45,665 bases of DNA from Isohypsibius dastychi (Eukaryota > Tardigrada > Eutardigrada > Parachela > Isohypsibiidae): NCBI GenBank assembly GCA_034696485.1, contig JAQIWT010000048.1, positions 1 to 45,665 on the forward strand, read 5' to 3'. A program made the translations under genes and the position numbers. Below the pieces are notes generated by a model, which was not told where the DNA came from, ran no database searches, and saw only the letters and a list, made by a program, of their open reading frames with translations. How positions within the stretch are numbered: position 1 is the first letter of the stretch; each line of letters starts with the position of its first letter. Shown here piece by piece: positions 10,949 through 24,600 of the stretch.

Positions 10949-11346
10949 ATGGCGAGAATAGAGGCTTGTTACTCGGATTTAGTTCACGCTTTCAAATATA
11001 ATCCCTCATTTAAGAGGGATATACTGAATGGTATAAGGTGCAAAATTTTATCGCCAGAGGTCCATCCAATACAGATTATATACTTTAATGATACGTCAGA
11101 TAGCAATTGTATTATGTTGCCCAAACGATATCGAGTGAGTCAGGCCAGGTCAGCTTTTGAAGAGACCTTTTAATCCAATTAAAGTAAACGCGAATATGAT
11201 CCAGAATAAATTGACTGTCTAGCAAACAGATATTTCTGGAAAGCGGGTCAGAACAGTTACCCCAAGTCACCTTTAGATGTTTACCTATATTGCATACAGC
11301 AAGTTTGGACAGAAGCACTGTCTTCTGTTTACTCAAGGAAGCTTAG
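10949..11346 (+). CDS. Possible two-exon orphan gene or gene fragment
   Basis: An open exon 10949-11134 starts at an ATG (MARIEACYSDLVHAFKYN...) and ends at a near-consensus donor gtgagt in phase 0. A downstream open stretch 11230-11346 (IFLESGSEQLPQVTF...) follows a plausible cag acceptor and runs to a TAG, giving about 100 residues. Residue composition looks protein-like, with no low-complexity sequence. I cannot assign it to a family. It may be a real small gene, the 5' part of a longer one, or a decayed copy. The acceptor has only a weak pyrimidine tract, so the join is uncertain. Confidence 0.3.
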
Positions 11347-14208
11347 CAAAATCTTTTCAATATAATCGCGTTGATCAACATTTGAATGAAAAGACTGACA
11401 CGTTCGAGTTCGGTAATCTGCTTTTACGGCCTCTTTGGGATAGCTAGCAATCCATAAGGTGTGTAAACAGATATTTATAAAAGACGAGTAGATACAATAA
11501 CCATTCATGTAAACACTTTCCAAAAAACTGGCCAATAAGGTTTTTCCTGCCATTTCGTTCCCAGAGCTCAGTGCATGTTGCGTTGATGGGAAACGTTTGT
11601 GGTTTGACAAAACATCACTGCAGGTTCTTTTGAAAAGTGCAGTGCAAACGAGCTCACAAGCGACCATCCATCAAATCGGTGGGTTTTATGAAAAATCACT
11701 GGTGCGTAGGCAAATATGCTTTCTTGATCAAGACAATGCTGACTCCTTCAACTCGTTGCCTTGTTTTCATTTTAAACGCCCAGACCTGATTGCCCAGATT
11801 TTTGCATTTTGAATTTCAACGTCCTACTTCGACCGATGCTGCTTGTCACTTCGTTTTCAAAAGGGCTTTTGCGAACGTATTTGGGAAATTCAAGTGCGCA
11901 CCCCGTCGTTGGCAGATATTGGCGAAGTTTTAGAATTTTAATCAAGCGTGAAATTATTCAGACTCAAAGTGATAAATGTGCCAATTTCAAACCCTATGAT
12001 TTTTCAGCACTTTAAACTTCGAGTCGCCAAATCTTCTAATGCCACATTTGATGTCATGAGAAGAAATAATTCTAAATGCGAGGTAGTTCATCAAAATAAT
12101 AAAATTTTAAAATTTTTATAACCCAACAACCACTTTTGATTTAAAACTGGGAAAATCGCTGGAATGTTTTGGAAATATTTTCAGTTGTGAACAGATTAAT
12201 CCGCGCTGAGCAGTCATATTGTGAACTATTTCCGATCAACACCGACACAATCCAAAGATATTTCAGGAATTGTCGCCTTTTAGAAAACCAATCACTTCGG
12301 CAGAATATTCAATAATACATTGAGTTTCTGAATTCATTTCATTTGTTTTCAGAATGAATGAATTGCCGATTTATCGTTTCTAGTCTGGTCACATATTGAA
12401 ATACCAGACCACACCCGAGACACGCGAGTCATATCGTCGCCAGCCATATTTTCTCCAGTCACTTTAATTTGTACTCATTGTCACATTTGAGGCTACATAT
12501 TTTCCAGCCACTATCAAGAATGAAACAAAGCTAGATTCCGTCAAAAGGTCACCACCAGCGACGTCAAAAGAAACAAAAGAAACATGAGTGATACTCTACA
12601 TTAATAATATGTAGCCGCCGAGGTGGTGGCAGGGAAGAAACGGCATGGAAACATCTGTTTTCCGATGACCAAGATCTTTTCAATAAAAGTAAATCATGAA
12701 AATTTTATCATTTGAAATAAATTCAGCGGATTTTAGTCTTAATAATTCCTCCTCGAAAATGTAGGTTTTGTTGAGTGCGATATTTTCTGCGTTCTGACCT
12801 CAGGAGACTGAAGAGACAAATTGGTGAGCTGCGAAATGACACGGTCCGAAGAACAAAATTTGTCCTTTTGAGGTAATTTGTCAGGGGGAATAAAAGAAAG
12901 TTGAGAAAATGCAATGTGCTCGGAAGTGGTGATAAGAGAGGAGTTCCCCTTTTTGTTAGTTGCTTTATCCATGACACCTCATCAAGGGATATCCCGGGGA
13001 GAGCATCAATCGGAAAATGCTAAACAAAAGATGAGAAGAGATAAAAGTATGAGTCTTTTAGCTAATCACTTGGGCACAGTTGGTGTGAGAAATGTCCTTG
13101 TTTGGCACATGGAGACCAAAAATGGGGATTCTCAATGGAAATACCAGCAACTGCGTCGAGGATAGGAAATCTGGTCAGACATATTGTGGTCGTCTTAATA
13201 TTTAAGCCGACGATCACTCCAGACGTCCTCTACGTAACAATGGTGCGTTGTTCGAGCTTTGCCTCCCAATATGAAAACGGCAACTGCCCCTTTCTCAAAA
13301 CGGACAATGCAAATCCCGAAATACGCAAATCACGGAGAAAAGGTTCAGTCAGGCTGAAATCTGGCTGACTGCATATTTTCAAAAATCCAAATAAATTTTC
13401 AAAATGGTAATGAGGCCTATGATTTCGTGAATTTCCCGCTGTATCCAGCTGAGAATGAACGCGATGCCTGTTGTGAAATATTTGCACCAAATCTGCGCAT
13501 GCAGTTCGGACTTAGAATTTCGCGCTTTTGCTTTCGATTAATTAGCCATTCATTATGTTAGCTATTTAGTGATTTATTCAACATCAAGTTCATAAATCTA
13601 ACCGAACATGAGGATCCATAATTATATATCGGAATTCTAATTGGTGAGATTGCAACTACATCTTCTTGGGCTGAGTTTTCGTTTGAATCTGAACCGCAGA
13701 GTCTCTGCTAAAATTTAATCACCCGAAATCATGAACAACAACGAATGTGATTTTATAGTTGAGGATTTATTCATTAGGAAAAAGTAATCATTTGAACTTG
13801 ACGGCGTTTTCACAGAACACAGAAGAACTGTGTCGTACTTGTCCCTTCAAGAAAGCATACAGCGGCACTCTGAAAAGGATGGCCAAGAAAGTGGGTGAAA
13901 TAGACAAGGCGATACTAACTCTTAATATATATTCTCTGTTATGAAGCCACAAACTGTGAAAAAATCCTAAAAAAATTCAAATACTTGAATGCCGAATATT
14001 CAATTTTAAAACATAAGCACCAATTAACGAAAGATACTAGTTACATGCACCACATTATAATACTATCTACAACATGCACCCCCCCCCCCTTCAGATATTC
14101 ATAAATATATTATAAGAACTCAATATCCAGTCAACTAAAAAATCGAAAAAAATATATTATGGGTAACAGTGCAGCCATAAAGATCATAGACAATTCGAAT
14201 TCGGTCTC

Positions 14209-14241
14209 CTCTACCGGAATCAAATAGGGAATACGGTAGAG
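14209..14241. repeat. 8-bp inverted repeat
   Basis: CTCTACCG (14209-14216) and CGGTAGAG (14234-14241) with a 17-nt spacer. No further structure seen. Confidence 0.6.
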
Positions 14242-14493
14242 ACGATTAACGAAATGATATCAAATCTATCTACCAGCACTTCATATTTGCATCACAATAA
14301 CACAAATTCATCCCTAACCATCTCCGTGCCCATCCACCCTTACAAGAGCAATTGCTACGGAAAGAAGAATAATATTTGATTTACTCACCTATTCACGCCA
14401 CACCAACCATTAGAAATATTAGAAAATGCTAATTATATGGGGTGATGTTTATTTGCTGTTAGCTGATCGGGCGCGGTTGAAGAGTCCTGCTGG

Positions 14494-14943
14494 GAATTGT
14501 AAAATGGCTGCTGATCCCATTGAAGCGCTTGGGTTTTGCTGAAGTTTCAAAAGGAGAGAGCATGGTTAGATGCGTTCCTTCCTGGTACGACTGGAGCTCT
14601 CTGAAAAGAGAGCAGTAGATTACGGCAAGCTTGTTCGTCCGACAGACGGAAGTGAGCCCACCTCCTGATCATTTGTCGTTTTCCGCGGTGCGTCATAAGA
14701 GAGCAAAAGATTGACAAATGGCAAGGAGGGATACTAGCTATATGAACAGAGTTAACAGCGATCTTGCAGTGAAGTGCTTTTGAACGAAAGCGCAGCCGTC
14801 ATTCGACAGTCGATTGCCGATTTGACGCCGGATGATAAAGTGGACAGCTTAGCCAACTAGTTTTTCGGCCGCTGGTGACCTTTTAAAGACTTGGATTATT
14901 TCCCGTTTTCTGATCTAACGGACAAGAAACTATTTCACCAAGG
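14494..14943 (+). pseudogene. Possible decayed coding sequence
   Basis: Reading in shifting plus-strand frames gives stretches with protein-like composition that are cut by stops and frame changes: MAADPIEALGF at 14503, a segment ending in SIADLTPDDKVDSLAN before a TAG near 14859, then FFGRW and a stop, then PFKDLDYFPFSDLTDKKLF up to about 14940. This could be the relic of a retroelement gag-like or cellular gene, or real exons joined by introns I could not place. No domain is recognisable. Confidence 0.2.
14661..14729. repeat. Imperfect 17-nt inverted repeat
   Basis: Arms 14661-14677 and 14713-14729 match at 14 of 17 positions (CCTCCT and CATTTGTC blocks pair with GACAAATG and AGGAGG, with a 3-nt mismatch in the middle). 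The spacer is 35 nt and GC-rich. Confidence 0.6.
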
Positions 14944-15469
14944 TATGTCACCGTTACATTACTCGCTTTCACTTTTTGTTGTTCGAAAAAACTCCGTTCT
15001 ATGCCAAAACGTACGTATTTTGCGGAGACTTGGATTTCATTCGAAAAGGTTTTATCGGCGCCAAAATTCATTCCATAACTAGTTTATTTGCGATTCTTTT
15101 CAGTTTCAGAATTTCAACTTCTGAGTTTGCTGATCAAAGTAATTTCTTGAACGGAAGTCATTGTAATTTAATTGAAACAAGAGTTCAAGAATCGCTGCTA
15201 GTTTAACAATTTCTATTTTATTCGATAGGACCGTTTCATATTAGATACTCGTAATGATACTATTTTACAGTCAAAACATTTGATTTGCTGGGTTATTCAA
15301 ATGTCATAACCCCGATTACTGTCTTCATAACTTAACTCTTAAGAAATCATAGTAGTATTTCATCACCGAAGATTATTGTTTATTCTCGAAGACAGAGCAC
15401 GCGCTACTGGAAACTTCTGAATTTTGCTAAATAAATATCAGAAACTGTATTCGATTACAGTTATCCAAA

Positions 15470-17238
<1,769 letters not shown>

Positions 17239-17823
17239 TTTTTTTGGAGGAAAATTTCCGAATCCGTCTGGTTTATTGTTTTCGGTGATCCTCAATTTTT
17301 TAGAGCATTTTACATCTTTACCTATTTACGTTACTTACTTTTATACTGCGAATTCATGTGGAAACACTTTGAAGCAGAGATTATGCACGTAATTACATTT
17401 TTTATCTGGACACTAACAAACCAAAACAATGCCAATAAAGTCAGCGTTCCGAATATCGCCCCGCATTTAATGAAACATCACTCTCGATACACATTCGGAA
17501 GCCTCATTCAGGAGAGACATTTTCGACAGAGTTTTGAAAAGTTTTTTTCTTCCTCTCATATGATTAGATTCCAGATTCTAGACGGAAATATGTGAACTCA
17601 TATGCTTTACGTAAATTTAAAATTTGAAACAATAGACAAGAGCAACCGGGCTCACAAAGCGATGATAACTTGTCAGTTAATGTTGGCCGATTAAGATAGC
17701 GCACCCTGCACCGAGGAACATCAAGCGAACCCGAAAACTGCCTCATAACCGTCGATAAAGATTGTTTCAATTTGTTTATTCCTGCCACTAACATTCCCGA
17801 AAGGTCTTCCTGCGCGACCGAAA
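17239..17823. other. Intergenic, FEZF to neprilysin A
   Basis: About 580 bp, AT-rich. It should contain the FEZF 3' untranslated region and the promoter of the first neprilysin-like gene. Open frames at 17356-17595 (+) and 17564-17794 (-) show no family resemblance. Confidence 0.5.
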
Positions 17824-20800
17824 ATGGGAGAACGCCAAATGACTGTGGATGTGGAAACGAGGCGGTCTAAGTGAGTAAACAGACAAACATCTTATCAAAG
17901 TGAATGCCAATGTATTCCAAGTACCAAAGCATCTGGGATTATTCCTGCTTGGTTTAATTTTAAATGTACTTACTAAAAATAGTCTAATTGTGTTATTTTA
18001 GGTCGAAGGGAGTTTCCAAGACATATTTCGTCGCACTGGGCATGGTGGTTTTCGCACTGCTGATCACCACCATTACGTTCCTTGTTCTTTATTTAGAACA
18101 GCCTGCGGATCTTATTATTGGCAATCCAGAAAACGAATATTGCACGAAACCTGGTTGTCTAACGGCAGGTTAGATCAGTTTTAAACACCTGTCAAACTGG
18201 ATTTCAAACGTGCGTATAATTTTCGCTTTACTTTATAGCAAACAGTTTAATGCGCTCGATTAATACGTGAGTAGAACGGAAAAAAATGATTGTATGTGGT
18301 GGAAAGGTTAACAAGATTTTTGCTCGCTAGGAATGTCAACCCTTGTGACGACTTCTACGAATTTGCGTGCGGAAGCTGGAACCAAACGAACCCGATGCCG
18401 GAAGAACGAGGACGCTGGGGCGTTTTTGACGTTCTCCGAGTTGAACTCTCTCGAACATTGAAAAGTAAAGAACTCCGATGAAACAATCAGTTACCGAATA
18501 TATGAAAAACTTTGAAAGTGAGATTTATTTTACCAAAAATGTCGACCAAACTTGCAGACTTGAATAGAACAAGCTAAACAAAATACAGATAGATAGTATA
18601 GTACAGTATAGATGGCGTTTTAGCTCGAAATTTATTAACATAAACAATCGCTTTCTAGGTTATTGAGAACTCAATAAGAAAATTGGGAAAGTCTTGAATT
18701 AAATGCCTGGTTCTGATTCTAGATCTTCTTGAGAAAGATGAAGCTGATGCCTTGGATGTCATCAAAAAGATGCGAAAATATTACGGGAGCTGCGTCAATG
18801 AAGGTGCTGGAGCATTCTTGAAATCTGGCTGTTAATAAAAAAAATTATTCCATTTAGATGCCATAGAAGCTGCCGGCGTTGCGCCATTCAACGAGATCTT
18901 CATGAGCGTTTTCCCGCAAGCCGTCAATTTTCCATTCAAAACCGAAAATGCACCATCAGTTCCACAAATATTCGCCGCCTTTACCGAAGCTAGAAAATTC
19001 GGCCTGACCCTCGGAGTCATGACGAACGGAGTCAGCTCCAATCCAGATAATTCCCGTGTGAATCTGATCAACTTCGACGTCGGATCACTGCCCATGGAGC
19101 GAGCCTTCTATCTGAAGGAACAAAATCGAACAGAGGTCGCTGCTTATAAGAAATACCTGGTGGACATGTTCCAGTTGTTTGCAAGAAAACTCAGTAAAAC
19201 GTTTACTGCGGAACAAGCTAGTCGAGCTGCGGATAATCTTATCGAGTTTGAAACTTTTTTGGCGGAGGTAACCTATCCAAAAATATTTAATTTTAGGATT
19301 TTAAGGGGTTTTTTCTCTGTAGAGCCGATTGACGCCCGAAGAACGCCGTGATCCCAAGAAACTACGAAACAAGATGACAATCGCAGAATTCGCTCAGAAT
19401 TATACTTCTTTGATCGAAATCAACGCTGACATGATCGTGAACTATTTTGACAAATCTTGGAACCTGACTCAACAGGACGCGTTGTCCGTAAACACAACCA
19501 TCAACGTAGCCGAGCCGGAATATTACAGACTGCTAACAACCCGTCTGGCTGAGCAAGTTCTTACGCCAAGTGGCAGAAGGTAACAGCAAAACCCACATTT
19601 ATTACATACATACTTTCAGATGTATAATTCCCTTTAGTTCTTTCGGCAATTATGTTGTGTGGCAAATTGCAAGATCTTATGTCGGCCGACTGGGATCCGA
19701 GTTCCGAAACATCAGTCAAGAATTCTCGGCAGCTCTCCGCGGTGTCAGCATCCCGGCTCCCCGATGGGAGAGCTGTGTGAACACGGTCAATAACGAGTTT
19801 CCCAATGCAATCGGGCGACTCTATGTCCAGGATAACTTCAAGAAATCCACAAAAGCAGAGGTATTTCGAATTCAGTTAAAATTTTATTCATGGGATAAAA
19901 ATCGCTGATTTCAGTTGGAGGATATGATTAAATACGTTTTCGACGCTTTCCGGGAAATGGTTGGGGTAAGAATCTACGCATATCTTCATGAAGATCACAA
20001 ATTTTTGTTTATTTTTCAGGAAGCGGAATGGATGACCCCTGAGACCAAGAAAAGAGCGTTGATAAAATCAGAGAATTTTGCATCGCTTGTTGGATACGAA
20101 GATTATATTGTAGATGACAGTGAACGACTCAACCGAGAGCATGCAGATGTACAGCATAAAAACTCAAGTGTTACTCATCATTGACAATTTATTTTAGTTT
20201 GCACCAACTGATTCATACCTCGGAAATGTATTCAGTATGCAGCGACTAGCGGTAAAAGAGGAAGGAAGAAGCTTAATGACCGTCTCGACCCCGCAATCCT
20301 GGATCACAGGGGCAGCAGTCGTCAACGCGTTTTACGCTCCTAGTCTCAACTCGATATGTACACACTTACATTTCTGAAAAAACTGCTTGATAAACAAAAC
20401 ACCAAAATTCCAGCCTTTCCTGCCGGAATTCTGCAGCCACCATTTCTGGGTGCTGATCACCCGAAATACTGGAATTTCGGTGCCATCGGAACAGTCATAG
20501 GTCACGAGCTGACTCACGGATTCGACAACCGAGGCAATCATCACTGCAACATTACATGTCTCTATATACTAAAATTATTTTTTTAAGGTTCGCAATACGA
20601 CGAAAACGGCAACCTGACTAACTGGTGGGATGAGAAATCCTTGACGGAATTCACTGAACGTGGGGTGCATTACTAGCACAGTATTCTCAATATTCCTTGA
20701 TGGGCGTTCAAATGAACGGCAACTTGACCCTCGGAGAAAACATCGCCGACAACGGCGGACTAAAAGAATCATTCAGGGTACGTACGCTTGCGAAGGAATT

Positions 20801-21281
20801 AAGATATGATCTACCATTTAATGCATAATCTACAGGGATATCGTGCGTATATCAAGAGCCAAAATAGCGGCAAGCCAGAACCCAGGCTGCCTAATCTTTC
20901 GTTCTCCCCAGGTATAATCTAGCGTAAATCAGATTCTCAAAATTTATTTTAAACACTTTATCCCTACAGAGCAACTGTTCTTCCTGGCGAACTCACAGGT
21001 GCGGAGATCAATCATTAAAATTTGAAAAGTTGATTGAACTTTTTTTGCCAGGTCTGGTGTAGCGATTTCCGTCTCAAGGATCTTGAAGCGCAAGTCAGAA
21101 CCGGTAAGACTTTATAAAAACTGGTATGAAATTTTCCCTCATGAATTAATTTGCAGGTGTCCATAGTCCAGGAAGATTCAGGGTGATTGGACCGCTTCAG
21201 AATTTTGATGAGTTTTCCAAAGCTTTCTCTTGTCCAGTGGGTTCTTACATGAATCCAGCTAAGAAAAATATTGTCTGGTAA
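17824..21281 (+). CDS. Neprilysin-like M13 metallopeptidase, copy A (frameshifted)
   Basis: Seventeen coding exons: 17824-17870, 18002-18168, 18239-18266, 18331-18464, 18723-18803, 18858-19267, 19323-19579, 19638-19860, 19915-19965, 20020-20148, 20198-20357, 20414-20533, 20588-20777, 20836-20911, 20970-20998, 21052-21103, 21157-21281. It is a type II membrane ectopeptidase that would cleave extracellular peptides. A short cytosolic tail precedes a membrane helix ([17 protein letters not shown]). The ectodomain holds [12 protein letters not shown], the zinc motif HELTH (residues 593-597), the third ligand motif GENIADNGG, and the C-terminal Cys followed by a final VW. The coding sum is 2279 nt: one base is missing in the exon 20588-20777, at a GGGG run (20662-20665), so an in-frame TAG appears at 20674. 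Otherwise it would be about 759 residues. The 12th intron has a GC donor (20534). Either a sequencing error or a dying copy. Confidence 0.9.
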
Positions 21282-21628
21282 AATAGCTTCTTACAACCCA
21301 ATAGTTTGTTCTCATGTGATTCAAATGATGAAAAGTATGGGCCTCTACTACGGAATTTCGAATTACAATTTTTCGCCAAATTAGTCAGTACAAAACAATA
21401 CAGATAGACAGAACTAGACAAATCAATGGTGGTATTTCCGAACTCGATGCTACGTCGATACATTTGATAACACTGCGATAATTGAACAAAGGATGACAGC
21501 CAGATTTACGGTTTGGATTGTTCCAGTTCGATAAAAGGTTACATAACCAGAAATGTCTCGTCTACATCTGTCAGAAGTAAGGTTCTCAGCGGGAATCTTT
21601 CAGGTAGTCTTAGAAGGAAACCTTAGAA
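21282..21628. other. Intergenic between the tandem neprilysins
   Basis: About 350 bp, AT-rich, between copy A stop and copy B start. A short tract near 21393 (ACAATACAGATAGACAG) resembles one inside copy A intron 4 near 18577 (AAATACAGATAGATAG), which may be shared microsatellite sequence. No gene seen. Confidence 0.5.
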
Positions 21629-24600
21629 ATGGCGGTTTACGTTGACCAGAGGAAGCAGAAGTATTTATCATCTTATGGTATCGCTGCACTTATTCTGAAA
21701 TTCATATCTTTCAAGGCCCAGCGGAGTCTCCAAAGCATACGTCGCTTCACTGGGATTGATCATTATTGCCTTACTCATGACAACCGTCACATTTCTGGTC
21801 TTATACCTGGAAAAGCCCGTAAACCCCGTGACAGAACCAACGATGCCGACGAACCCCATTTCGAATACAACGGTCAATCCGGTAACGTCAACGACCAATC
21901 AACCGATTACGACAACGACGGTCAGCACGGTGACATTCACGGCCGAACCGACCACGACCGTAACGGTCCAACCGGTGACAGTGGCTGAAGTGGAATACTG
22001 CCTTACTCCTGGCTGTCGCACAGCCGGTACAAAGTCATTCTCTATTTATTCGTCCAGCGGAATGACAGTTTCGTTTGTTGTTTCAAGCTTACGACCTGAT
22101 GCGATCAATTAATCCGTAAGATGGACCACAAATCATGGCTTTTTTGAGACTTTTCATCCAGCACTCTATTCAGACAAATTGACCCATGCGACGACTTCTA
22201 CGAATTCGCTTGTGGCAACTGGAATCAGACCAACCCTATGCCAGAAGACAAAGGTTGCCATTTAGGTGAAATGCATTCTTTTCAGTCAGTGAAGTTTATC
22301 GCTGCAGGTCGGTGGGGGATTTTCGACGTTCTCGATCTTAACCTCGGACGGGTATTGAGAAGTAAGAGATCACATATTTTGTCAGAAAATGCAAATCTCA
22401 TCGCCAAATAAAAGTGCCTACATAGTATGAATCGCATTATGTTACAGGTCTTCTGGAGCAAAATGATACAACGGCTTTGGACGCAGTCAAAAGAGTTCGA
22501 CGGTATTACAGTAACTGCATGGACGAAGGTCTGAATAGAGAATTACAGAAAAAGAAAATTACAGTACAACTCGTTTTCATGAACGAATGTAGATTTGATC
22601 GAGGAGGTCGGAGTGCGACCACTTTACGAGCTCTTCATGGACATATTCCCTCAAAGTGTTAATTTCCCCTTCAATGCGACCACTGCCCCTACAATCAACG
22701 ACCTTTTCTCAGTATTCACAAAAGCAAGAAAGCAAGTAACTTTATGGTTCTCCAAAATATTTCGCACTCAAAATAAATTCCTGGTACGGACTAACACTTG
22801 GGTTGATGACAAACGGCGCGACCATCGACGTGGACAACTCGCGAGCGTTCATTATCAATTTCGACTCGGCTTCACTGCCAATGGAGACGACGTTCTACCT
22901 GAAGAACGGAAGTCGCACCGAAGTTGACGCGTATAGAAAGTATCTCGTTGATATGTTTCAGCTTTTCGCTCGAAAAATGGAGCGACCTTACACCGCGCAA
23001 CAGGCAGGATCGGCTGCAGAGAGTCTTATCGAGTTTGAGACAGTTCTGGCTGGGGTTAGTACACTTCTGTTAGTGTTTTCAACTTGATCAAATTCGGAGG
23101 CTTTTTTAGGCAAAACTGAGTCCTGAAGCCCGTCGCGACCCAAGCCAATTGCGGAATAAAATGACCATTCAAGAATTCGCCACTAATTTCACATCATCCA
23201 TCGGAATCCAAGCCGAAGCAATTGTCGAATATTTTAAATTTGCTTGGAATAACAGCCAAATCAACGATATGTTATCGGTCAACACGACGATCAACGTTGC
23301 CGAGCCTGCGTATTTAAGCAACATGACCGCGTATTTAGTGGACCGGGTTACGACAGCAGAAGACCGATCGTGAGTCCAGAACTCAACACCATTGTGAACA
23401 ATCTCTTAAATTTAATTGTAAGATCACTTGCTAATTACGTCGTCTGGCAAGTTGCGCGGAATTACGTTGGACGACTCGGAGAAGAATTCCGTAACATTTC
23501 ACGAGAATTCACAGCTGCGATTAGAGGTTTCGCTGCCAGTTCGCCAAGATGGGAGGTCTGTATTTCTGTCGTGAACAATGAGTTTCCAAACGCGGTTGGT
23601 CGCTTGTACGTCGAGGACAACTTCAAAAAATCCACCAAAGAACGAGTACGTCCAACATAATCAGTTCAACCGGGACTCGCCTAACACATAATATTGTAGC
23701 TGCTCAATATGACGGATTACTTGTTCGACGCTGTTAAAGAAATGATCCAAGTAACCGACCTCAAGGTCTTGAATTTCTAAGTTTTTTAATGCTGGTTATT
23801 CATACACTAGGAAGCCGAATGGATGACCAATGCAACCAAGCAACGAGCTCTCACAAAAGCCAGGAGCATCGCGGTTCTAGCCGGCTACGATGACTATATA
23901 GTTGATGACCCCGATAAACTAAATCAGGAACTTGCAGAAGTAAGATAATTTCAGAATACGAACTCCCCCCAATATAATTTTTCTTGCTCATAGTTTAATA
24001 CCAGTGATGGCTATTTGTCCAACGTACTGAGCATGCAGCGTTTATTCGTGAAAGAAGAAGCAAAGGGATTTCTTAATGGTTTGAATTCAACAAGTTGGAT
24101 TACGGGTCCCGCAGTGGTCAACGCCTTCTACGCTCCTAGCCTCAATTCAATTTGTAAGATTTTCTGGTGATTTGTTTTGAAGCTTTGAAAGAAAGGAAAG
24201 TATTAATTACGCTGTTCAATTCTTATAGCATTTCCAGCTGCAATTCTACAGCCACCATTTCTTGGAGCAGACTATCCGGACTACTGGAATTTCGGCGCGA
24301 TTGGAACGGTAATCGGTCATGAAATTACGCACGGCTTCGATAATTCAGGTTACCTTTTCGCATTTGCATCCCCATATTTTCGTTGATTCACAGTTGAAAA
24401 TTTTCAGGTGCTCAGTTTGACGAGAATGGCGACCTAAAAAACTGGTGGGACCCCGAATCGTACGACGCATTCTACCAGCGGGCGGCAGGTTTGGTGGCGC
24501 AGTACACTAATTTCTCGTTGATGGGCGTTCGTATGAATGGAATATTGACACTGGGGGAAAACATCGCTGATAACGGTGGTTTGAAAGAAGCATTTCGAGT

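Larger units (their letters stand above)
11347..15469. other. Gene-poor stretch upstream of FEZF, part 2
   Basis: About 4.1 kb with no gene I can support. It includes a C run near 14081-14090, inverted repeats at 13340-13370, 14209-14241 and 14661-14729, and open but stop-broken frames at 14494-14943. It lies directly upstream of a developmental transcription factor gene, so enhancers, the FEZF promoter and untranslated 5' exons are plausible here; that is inference only. Confidence 0.5.

Noticed and set aside
11329-11667. 112-codon minus-strand open frame
   Set aside because: No recognisable motif. I could not join it to other exons, and the plus strand has an equally weak competing model.
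12723-13490. Cluster of overlapping 75-88 codon frames on both strands
   Set aside because: Composition is not protein-like, frames contradict each other, and no introns would join them.
14081-14090. C run as a possible polypyrimidine or functional tract
   Set aside because: Simple homopolymer with nothing attached; more likely slippage or a base-calling artefact.
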